Assembly (NCBI GenBank): GCA_024761205.1
Contig: JAMASS010000018.1
Span: 32,224-96,223 of the forward strand
Direction of reading: 5' to 3'
Origin: Limisphaerales bacterium
Lineage (GTDB): Bacteria > Verrucomicrobiota > Verrucomicrobiia > Limisphaerales > AAA164-E04
Length of the DNA: 64,000 bases
Position 1 is the first letter of the stretch; every line of letters begins with the position of its first letter. Made by a program: the position numbers and the translations under genes. The notes beneath the pieces were generated by a model, which worked only from the letters and a program-made list of their open reading frames with translations, was not told the origin of the DNA and made no database searches. Below, in pieces: positions 57,694-64,000 of this stretch.

Positions 57694-57745
57694 CGGCGAT
57701 CGTTCCGAGTGTTTCCTATGGTCCGCAGCGTCGAGTAACTTGACA

Positions 57746-58507
57746 ATGTCCACCTTTTACGAATCCGACCGTGCGGTTAGTGAATACCTTCTGTTTCACT
57801 ATGGTAAGGCCGAGGAAATTCTTCCTTATCCCGATGGACCGGTGTCAGCTTTGAATTATCCGATACGATGTGTTATGCGGTTTTCGGACGATATCGGTTA
57901 TTCTCCGAAGATGCGAGTACTGGACCTAGGGTGTGCCGTTGGGCGATCCACTTTTGAGTTCGCTCGTCACTGCGGCGAGGTGGTCGGGATTGATTACTCC
58001 AATCGATTTATTGATTGTGCCAATCAACTCCGTGACGAGGGCGCTGTTAGTTATCGTTATGTGGAACAGGGTGAACTGACGCGAGAGGCGGTGGCGCGCG
58101 TGCCTGATGAGATTGACCGGGATCGAGTTCGCTTTGAGCAGGGCGATGCAATGTTCCTTCGCGAAGGCCTTGGGAGATTTGATGTGATTCTCCTGGCTAA
58201 TTTGATTGATCGATTGGTGGACCCTGCCAAGTGCCTTGCCTCGTTGGTGGATTTGGTGAAGCCGGGTGGTTTCACGGTGATTACTTCTCCGTACACGTGG
58301 TTAGAGGAATTCACTCCTCGAGAACACTGGGTGGGGGCTAAGGTTTCACCGGCGGGAGAGATGACCACTTTTGGGGCCTTGGGGCAGCTCATGAATCCAC
58401 GGTTTGAATTGCGTGGCTCGGCGGACCTTCCATTCTTGATTCGAGAGCATGCACGGAAGTTCCAGTGGAGTGTGGCGCAAGGTACGCTATGGTGCCGGCG
58501 GGACTAG
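57746..58507 (+). CDS. Putative 4-mercaptohistidine N1-methyltransferase (stand-alone OvoA C-terminal domain)
   Basis: SAM-dependent methyltransferase of 253 residues. ATG at 57746 (MSTFYESDRAVSEYLLFHYG) is chosen because the family starts with YESDxxVxEYLLFHYG; the open frame from 57686 adds 20 unlikely residues. SAM-binding motif VLDLGCAVGRSTFEFAR near 57-73, and VVGIDYSNRFIDCA. The end (EHARKFQWSVAQGTLWCRRD) matches the OvoA C-terminal family (TIGR04345). In ovothiol synthesis this step methylates 4-mercaptohistidine, but the OvoA sulfoxide synthase is not in the window, so the in vivo substrate is open. Confidence 0.78.
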   Translation: MSTFYESDRAVSEYLLFHYGKAEEILPYPDGPVSALNYPIRCVMRFSDDIGYSPKMRVLDLGCAVGRSTFEFARHCGEVVGIDYSNRFIDCANQLRDEGAVSYRYVEQGELTREAVARVPDEIDRDRVRFEQGDAMFLREGLGRFDVILLANLIDRLVDPAKCLASLVDLVKPGGFTVITSPYTWLEEFTPREHWVGAKVSPAGEMTTFGALGQLMNPRFELRGSADLPFLIREHARKFQWSVAQGTLWCRRD

Positions 58508-58652
58508 AGGCAGACGTCATCGTGTTCTGACCGGATGGTTGAAACTCTACGCTCTCCGATTGCGAAACGGACTTGTCAGGGTGGCAGAATCTAGTACTGC
58601 CTCAGCTGTGAAAACACCCAGGATTTTCCGAATGCGCAGCGTTGATATTGGC

Positions 58653-59223
58653 ATGGATCTCTCCATCTTTTCCCGAATTCGAACTCTGAACTTGTCATTG
58701 GTTTGTTGCGTTCTTCTTGTTTCGGAGGGAATGTTGTTCGGAGCAAATATCCTCTGCATTGATGTGAACAAAGGGATACCCTCTACCATCCGTAAGCCTT
58801 TGATTACTTTCGATCAAATATTCACCCCATCTCAACAGAAAGCCATAGGGCTATCAAAGCTTTCAGCAGTCGAAAAGGAGGCGCTCCATGTTCACGTGGA
58901 GTCAATGCTGGTTCAAGTAGTTACAGCGCAAAAACAAAATGGAAGTCGGCTTCGGTCTAACAGAAAGGCAGACAAAATCTACGCGGGAGTCAGCGGCGGC
59001 CATTGGGTGAAAAAGAATATTGATAAAGGGGCTTACATACTTCTTAGAGGATGGCTCGCTTTGGCAGATTGACTCGCTAGATAAAATTGATGCGATGCTT
59101 TGGCTGCCAACATCAAATATCCGCATTATTCAATTTCCGGCTAGATCTCCGGGATATGATTATCTCCTGATAAACACCGATGACGGAGAGAGCGTTCATG
59201 CAAAATATCTCGGACGTCAATGA
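58653..59223 (+). pseudogene. Small secreted protein gene with one frameshift
   Basis: ATG at 58653 begins a signal peptide (LVCCVLLVSEGMLFGA), then a helical middle and VSGGHWVKKNIDKGAYILL. Near 59040 the frame shifts (one extra base in CTTCTTAGAG) and continues EDGSLWQIDSLDKIDAMLWL, PTSNIRIIQF, LLINTDDGESVHAKYLGRQ, stop at 59221-59223. Proteins with a GGHWI...LEDGSLWxIDPLDxI pattern are small secreted proteins of unknown function. With a single lesion it may be a recent break or a sequence error. 59224-59447 holds nothing I can name. Confidence 0.65.
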
Positions 59224-59447
59224 AAGTGTCCAGTTGTGATCGAAAGATGTGTGCTGCGTGGCGACGGCCCTGCCTTTATTCCGTCTTCGGTCTGCTGGTC
59301 CTCGCTGCCGCTTTGGCGGCAGGGCTTCGGTGATCATTGCGTCAGTTGCACTGGCCCGCGGATCCAATAGTTCCTTGCTGTTGCTAAGATTTTAGTCTCA
59401 TTATGAATATCGAACCCTTGCAGTTTAGCAGTCTGGAATGATTATGC

Positions 59448-60133
59448 ATGGCATCTATCCGTCCATCTTTGCGCCCCCTTGCTTTCACGCTAACAAATTT
59501 TGTGATCATCTCCATCATCGTGATCCTAGCCGGAATGCTCCTTCCCACCCTGGGGTGGGCCAAAGAAACCGCCAAACGAACGCAGTGCCTGAACAACACC
59601 CGGCAGCTTGGCTTGGCGCATGTGATGTACGGCTATGACCAGAACAACCTTTTTTATTCCCTGCGGGCGTCGAAAAATCGATGGTCCGCCCAGATTCATC
59701 CATACTATCGGGAAATCAAGTTGCTAAAGTGTCCGAGTGACAAGCGTATACCCGTAAGGACCATCACTCAAAATAACTCCAACCGGGTTCGGGAAATCCA
59801 TCTGGATGAGGCACCCCGAAGTTATATTATCAATGGTTGGAATGATTACTTTGAACAGATGCTGAGCTCATGATTCAATATGAGTGCCATTGCTGAGGAA
59901 TCCATGAGAGAGTGGCATTTTCAGTCCGCCGCAAACTTATTATCGTGGGCGAGAAGAAGATAACTTCAGATCATTTCTACATGGACTTTCTGGAGAGACA
60001 GGGGCATATTGAGTGCGTTCGGCACTCCACGACGGAGCGAGACTTCAAGGCGACTGGATCTGTGTATACCTTTGCGAATGGAAGCTCTCGGTATATTAAG
60101 TATCGTGGCGTATTATATCCACTCAATCTATAG
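59448..60133 (+). pseudogene. Prepilin-like secreted protein, frameshifted and lacking Glu5
   Basis: ATG at 59448. The hydrophobic prepilin helix is preserved (FTLTNFVIISIIVILAGMLL then PTLGWAKETAKRTQCLNNTR QLGLA), but the near-invariant Glu at mature position 5 is replaced (FTLTN instead of FTLIE). The first frame ends at 59873; the C-terminal part continues in other frames (IVGEKKITSDHFYMDFLERQ, then GSVYTFANGSSRYIKYRGVL, YPLNL) to 60133. The architecture is that of DUF1559-like or type II secretion pseudopilin proteins, numerous in this phylum. Probably dead. Confidence 0.7.
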
Positions 60134-60270
60134 TTAGTGGCTGAGTATTTTCGCCGAATCGGGCTATGAGTAACTGACGGAACTTAGCGCCATCCTCAGT
60201 GGATGGTACTTTCCTGTATTGGGGTGGGAAACACTTTGCTAATCCTGAGTGATCACCCTAGCTTCTTGCT

Positions 60271-61449
60271 GTGGAGCGCATCTATCTGGATCATCATACG
60301 ACGACGCGTCCTCTTCCTGAGGTGGTTGAGTCGATGGCACCGTATTGGAGGGACAGTTTCGCTTCACCTTCAGGAATCCATGTGGAATCAAAGCGGGTTC
60401 GGGATGCAATTGAGAAGGCTCGGAATCAGGTACTTTCCTTGCTAGGGGTCACTGAGACTGGCGGACAGATTATCTTTACGGGCAATGGGACGGAGGCTGT
60501 CAATCTTGCGGTATTGGGCCACGCGAGAGCGAACCGACGATTCGGAACTCATATCCTTTGTTCTGCCATTGAGCATCCCGCTGTTTTGAATGCGGTCGTC
60601 GCACTGGAACGGGAGGGGTTTTCTAATGGCACAATTCCGGTCGATGCCGCAGGGCATTTGAAGTTTGATACAATTGGCGATCTTCTTACGTCCGATACGA
60701 TCCTCCTCTGCTGCCACCTGGCGAATTCTGATATCGGTATCATCCAATCGTTGGCGCGAATCGGTGAACTCACCCGTTCACACGGCATTGCTCTCTTCGT
60801 CGATGCCACATCTGCTGCCGGGTGGACCGAGGTGGCGGTTGATGCCATTTGCGCGGATTTGATGGCGATTTCGCCTCATCGCTTTGGAGGACCGAAGGGC
60901 GTGGGGTGTTTGTTCAAACGGCAGCCTATCGTCATTGACCCGTTGACTTACGGCGGTGAACAGGAGAGAGGTTTACGGGCGGGAATGGAAAATGTGCCGG
61001 CGATTGTCGGTGCTGGAACCGTCGCCGAAATGGCGCAGCGGCAGTTACGTCAGAATCGTCTTGTATTAGGAACGCTACAAAAACGATTGCTTGATGGTTT
61101 ATTGGATGCTGTGCCACGCATTCGGCTCAATGGTCCGGCATTGGGTCAGGACCGCTTATGCCATCAGTTGAGTCTCACCATTGATTGCGTCGAAGCAGAA
61201 GGACTAGTTCTGTTTGCGGACATGCGAGGCCTCGTGATCGCGATGGGCGGCGGGTGTCTCAGCCGGGCGTTGGAGACCCATCATGTTCTCACAGCGGTGG
61301 GGCTTAGTCAGCTACAGGCAAAGCAAACAATCTCACTGGGCATTGGGCTTGAAACGACTAAGGCCGACGTCGATGCCGCCACGGAGATTCTCAAGGCGGG
61401 CGTTGAACGTCTCAGATCAATGTCACCGTCCTGGAGTGACGAGATTTAG
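60271..61449 (+). CDS. IscS-like class V aminotransferase-fold protein lacking the PLP lysine
   Basis: GTG start, 392 residues, collinear with cysteine desulfurases: YLDHHTTTRP, FTGNGTEAVNLAV, SAIEHPAVLN (His kept), GGEQERGLRAGMENVPAIVG, and a loop cysteine C329 (GGGCLSRALETHH). But position 204, K204 in the intact IscS of this window (SAHKLQGPKG), is R204 here (SPHRFGGPKG), and Q181 is S181. Lys is required for the PLP Schiff base, so normal desulfurase activity is unlikely. The Arg codon is CGC, at least two changes from any Lys codon. The frame is otherwise intact. Its TAG stop (61447-61449) lies in a 4-base target duplication of the adjoining MITE. Confidence 0.8.
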   Translation: MERIYLDHHTTTRPLPEVVESMAPYWRDSFASPSGIHVESKRVRDAIEKARNQVLSLLGVTETGGQIIFTGNGTEAVNLAVLGHARANRRFGTHILCSAIEHPAVLNAVVALEREGFSNGTIPVDAAGHLKFDTIGDLLTSDTILLCCHLANSDIGIIQSLARIGELTRSHGIALFVDATSAAGWTEVAVDAICADLMAISPHRFGGPKGVGCLFKRQPIVIDPLTYGGEQERGLRAGMENVPAIVGAGTVAEMAQRQLRQNRLVLGTLQKRLLDGLLDAVPRIRLNGPALGQDRLCHQLSLTIDCVEAEGLVLFADMRGLVIAMGGGCLSRALETHHVLTAVGLSQLQAKQTISLGIGLETTKADVDAATEILKAGVERLRSMSPSWSDEI

Positions 61450-61885
61450 CCCGGATTTCTCACCCATAGAGATGTCCGCCATGAGGTGGTCGAGATTTTG
61501 AGGGTTTCTTGAGGACAGGGCGACGGCGGACGGCTTGAGCCGCTGCTCGCCTGCTGGGGCCGCAAAGTCCATCTCTTGGTCGTGAGATGCCCCCGTCCGC
61601 ACCTCTGCCAGCGAGCGACGGCCTTTGCCAAAGCGCCTGTTTTGAATGCTGGGGCGGTGAAGCGTGCTCTAGCTCGCCCGCGTCCGTTGGTCTCCTTGGC
61701 ATCCGGTCTCTCGGAGGCCGCTGGACTCAGCGGTCGGCCAAGGCCGAGAACCGCGGGGCGCTCTGTGCTCTCCGCTGGCGGGAGGCACAGAGACGGAGGG
61801 GCTGGAGTGGCCATGGGGAGACAAATCCCCCATGCTTCCCCCACCTCTTTCCGTTGGACAATCTTTATTGGTGAGAAATCCGGGT
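61449..61885. mobile_element. MITE-like element with terminal inverted repeats and TTAG duplication
   Basis: CCCGGATTTCTCACC at 61450-61464 and its exact reverse complement GGTGAGAAATCCGGG at 61870-61884 form 15-base terminal inverted repeats. TTAG flanks both sides (61446-61449 and 61885-61888), as a 4-base target-site duplication would. The interior (about 400 bases) is very GC-rich, with no open frame resembling a transposase, so it is non-autonomous. The family is not certain; terminal and duplication sizes would suit an IS1380- or IS4-like helper. Confidence 0.82.
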
Positions 61886-62196
61886 TAGGCCAGAACCGCC
61901 CTTGAGTTAGCATAATCCAGACAGTCTTCCAGACTGGAACAGTCTCAAGATGAAGAAACTAGAAGCACGTCTCACCCTCCATTGCCACCTCGAGCCTAAA
62001 CCTTTATGAGTACGATTACTCTATCTAGGCATGGGTTGAGCCAACCAATCAAGCAACGCTGAGTTCCCGAACTGGAGGCGATAGAAACCAGTATGAATCG
62101 CTCGGCAACTGGATTCTAGTGTCCTACTACTCGCTCCGTGAATATCTGTCATAATGCCGCACACGAGGGTATCATGAGAAAATAGAAGATTTATTA

Positions 62197-62226
62197 TTGA
62201 CATCCGTATATTTATCATAATATAAA
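62197..62226 (+). promoter_or_regulatory. Consensus-like sigma-70 promoter
   Basis: TTGACA at 62197-62202 and TATAAA at 62221-62226, spaced by 18 bases, in an A/T-rich stretch. It points towards the pseudopilin remnant about 210 bases downstream. Chance occurrence in A/T-rich DNA is possible. 61889-62196 shows only a small hairpin near 61922 (CAGTC/GACTG). Confidence 0.4.
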
Positions 62227-62429
62227 CTATAGGGCGTCAAACTTCTGTTAGGATGTTCTATTACCGGATCAAATCACAGCTAAATGTGATCAACCCTGAT
62301 ATTCCAAAATATTTTTGCAAAGAAATGAATAACTATGATAACAGGGACGCTGTCACTCGGCGTTGAAATGATGGTGACAATGGTAGATTACTAGTACAGC
62401 TTAGATACGCTCGAAAGACGGAGGAATAC

Positions 62430-63000
62430 ACAGTTCGGATTCAGTCTGTTGGAACTCCTAGCCACACTTGCTATCATCACATTTCTCTCATTTCCGTGGG
62501 GTTCATAGAGTTTCTTGCCTCACTGTCCGCTACAGAAACAATGCTGTTCCGAAGACTCCTAAGCTTCAAAACCCGATTTTTTGAGATCAACGAAGAAACT
62601 GAAACGCTCGTCGTAGACCTGAAATTAGGCAAGCTACGATTAACGGAAAAGAATAATCGCTCCGCAGATCTTCGGATACTGCGTCACTTACCGAATCAAC
62701 ACTTCATCATTCAGAAGGTTGATAGCCCAACAACGTGTAGGCAAAATAACCCGAACAAAGCCATTTGTCAGTCGTGACCAAGACGGATGATTAGGTTCCA
62801 CGCCAAAGGAGTGAAAACGACAGATGCTCACGATGGAATCTATCTCAACCAGAACGGTCTTAATCAAAAGTTTTTGCCAACAATATATCAAATGGCCATG
62901 AAGCCTCTTCGTTTTGGAATGTATCACCTTGATTTACAAACTTTTGCCATCGACAACAATTCTGTAAGGGACACGGCAAGACAGATTTTATTGCGCTAAA
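62430..63000 (+). pseudogene. Pseudopilin-like remnant
   Basis: At 62438-62508 one frame reads RRRNTQFGFSLLELLATLAI then ITFLSF, a type IV prepilin N-terminal helix with the conserved Glu in SLLELL, stopped at 62509. Other frames downstream read FFEINEETETLVVDLKLGKL and GIYLNQNGLNQKFLPTIYQM, which could be the remains of a GspH-like minor pseudopilin. No start codon is in frame and the frame breaks at least twice. From 63001 to 63470 I see no gene, only short frames, one with a hydrophobic helix (LVLITFVFLVFLATKW). Confidence 0.45.
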
Positions 63001-63484
63001 GAGCGAAGAATATGGTCGAAAAAACTCAAGGGAACACTAGCGACCGAAAGTGGCCTCGTAAAAAAGATCGAATATACTCTTGCACAGCCAAACGAACAGC
63101 GAATTCAAGGCCGACTTATTGAGCTAGATCATCGGGATGAAATCCTCAGGCAAATCAAAGTCGCGAATTGCGACAACGGGCATTCGCAATATTCCCATCT
63201 CACTACTTGCGAAATACTGCAATGGCGCCAGCCCCCACTCTCGAAGGCTTCTATAGTCACAAACCATTCCTAGCCAATTCGGATACTTGGTCCCACTCCA
63301 AATCCAACGGTGAAATCTTCACTATAAGATTAAATTCAAAGAATCCAGAATAAGTCTCAACGCTAATGATTGGTTCAAAACCTTCAAAAATCCATCCTGT
63401 ACTCCGCTTTGGTGTTAATCACCTTCGTATTCTTGGTGTTTCTCGCGACGAAATGGTGCTCATCTAGCAACTAAACATAACGAC

Positions 63485-64000
63485 TTAAGTAATGCCGCAT
63501 AATCGTTGCAGAACACGGTTCGGTTTTCGCCATTGGTCGAAGCAGGCCTCCACAGCGGCCGACAACTCCTCCAGGCTGCTGAAGTAGAGATTGTGAAGCG
63601 CCAGCCGCCGCGTCGGTTTCCAAACTCTCTTGATCGGCGCGAGCTGTGGGCTGTAAGGCGGCAGAAACAACAGGTCGAGATGCCTTCGGTGGGCTCTCAA
63701 CAGTGGTTCGAGCAGCTTGGCGTGGTGGTAGCGTGCGTTGTCCGAGAATGACGACCATTTTCTGGTTGCGCGAGCGGCGTCGGAGCAGCACCCTCAGGAA
63801 CGCCTCGAAGGTGGCGGCGTTGAACACCGGCGAAAGGGTGTGAACGAACTTGCCGCTGCGTAGACTGACAGCGCCAAAGCAGGCGACGGACTGGCGCGTG
63901 GGCGACGACCGGATCTTTTTCCTCGGGCGGAACCCAGACCCGACAGCGGGTTCCGTGTCGTTGAAAGTGGCATTCATCCTGACTCCACAGCTCAATGTCC
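63485..64000 (-). mobile_element. IS630-family transposase, 3' part, cut by window edge and frameshifted
   Basis: Minus-strand reading from 64000: DIELWSQDECHFQRHGTRCR and VWVPPEEKDP, then after a frame change TRQSVACFGAVSLRSGKFVH, NAATFEAFLRVLLRR, NQKMVVIL, then after another change DNARYHHAKLLEPLLRAHRR, HLDLLFLPPYSPQLAPIKRV W and FDQWRKPNRVLQRLCGIT, stop at 63485-63487. This is the DDE domain of IS630-type transposases (D in VVILDNARYH, PPYSPxLxPIE with Lys here for Glu). Two frame changes could be decay or, as in some IS630 members, programmed frameshifting. The left part of the element lies beyond the window. Confidence 0.75.

Noticed and set aside
61576..61905. 110-codon open frame inside the MITE
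   Set aside because: Basic, GC-driven composition, no transposase motif, and it crosses the element's right end.
1..64000. CRISPR arrays, tRNA or rRNA genes, prophage or secondary-metabolite cluster
   Set aside because: I looked for regularly spaced repeats, cloverleaf-like segments, rRNA core sequences, phage structural genes and PKS/NRPS motifs and saw none.

Overview
The window looks like a chromosomal segment of a Verrucomicrobiota bacterium (best guess a Verrucomicrobiae/Pedosphaera-like lineage). The support is a 51-residue small basic protein of the type I know from Chlamydiae and Verrucomicrobia, an FGly sulfatase with HEAT repeats, a DUF4175-like giant protein, a stand-alone OvoA-C-type methyltransferase, prepilin-like secreted proteins, remnants of FG-GAP/ASPIC-UnbV and MBG-type proteins, and GC-rich dispersed repeats. 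The assignment rests on family recognition only. I see no rRNA, tRNA, CRISPR array, origin or prophage.

Layout. 0-1.2 kb: small basic protein and an RsuA/RluB-type pseudouridine synthase. 1.5-5.3 kb (minus): hom-thrC-lysC, the aspartate-to-threonine operon. 5.5-8.8 kb (minus): E1alpha-E1beta-E2 of a 2-oxoacid dehydrogenase, with no E3 in the window. 9.4-14 kb: a broken secreted gene, a sulfatase, a protein kinase and a decayed partial copy of that kinase. 14-19.9 kb: NhaD-type antiporter, Kdo transferase, XdhC and MocA-like molybdoenzyme maturation genes, IscS. 20-22.5 kb: debris. 22.5-26.2 kb: DUF4175-like protein. 26.3-28.7 kb: debris with a histidine kinase remnant, an intact RelE-like toxin and decayed antitoxin and DUF1801 genes. 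28.7-31.8 kb: LarA-like isomerase and a class B penicillin-binding protein. 32-34.7 kb: broken MFS and RND transporters around iscU. 34.9-36 kb: a cyclophilin-FKBP fusion. 36-39.8 kb: a ruined FG-GAP/ASPIC protein and an AT-rich island. 39.8-42.7 kb: SIS protein, decayed esterase, iscA-hscB. 42.7-46.7 kb: a decayed two-component system. 46.8-48.3 kb: aldehyde dehydrogenase. 50.9-55.2 kb: an 828-residue secreted protein and an ECF sigma/anti-sigma/Spy-like operon. 55.5-58.5 kb: family-4 uracil-DNA glycosylase, M29-like aminopeptidase, OvoA-C-like methyltransferase. 58.6-64 kb: frameshifted secreted and prepilin genes, an IscS-like protein lacking the PLP lysine, a MITE, and an IS630-type transposase cut by the window edge.

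The strongest overall signal is a two-speed segment. Biosynthetic, envelope, Fe-S and repair genes are intact, while about twenty loci for sensing, efflux, toxin-antitoxin and secreted functions are broken in ways that still let the ancestral protein be read. Several premature stops fall where a tryptophan is expected. No clearly new multigene system is visible. The most unusual items are the IscS paralogue with Arg in place of the PLP lysine, the roughly 435-bp MITE with 15-bp inverted ends and a TTAG duplication, and two families of dispersed hairpin repeats, one of which supplies coding sequence to a neighbouring gene.
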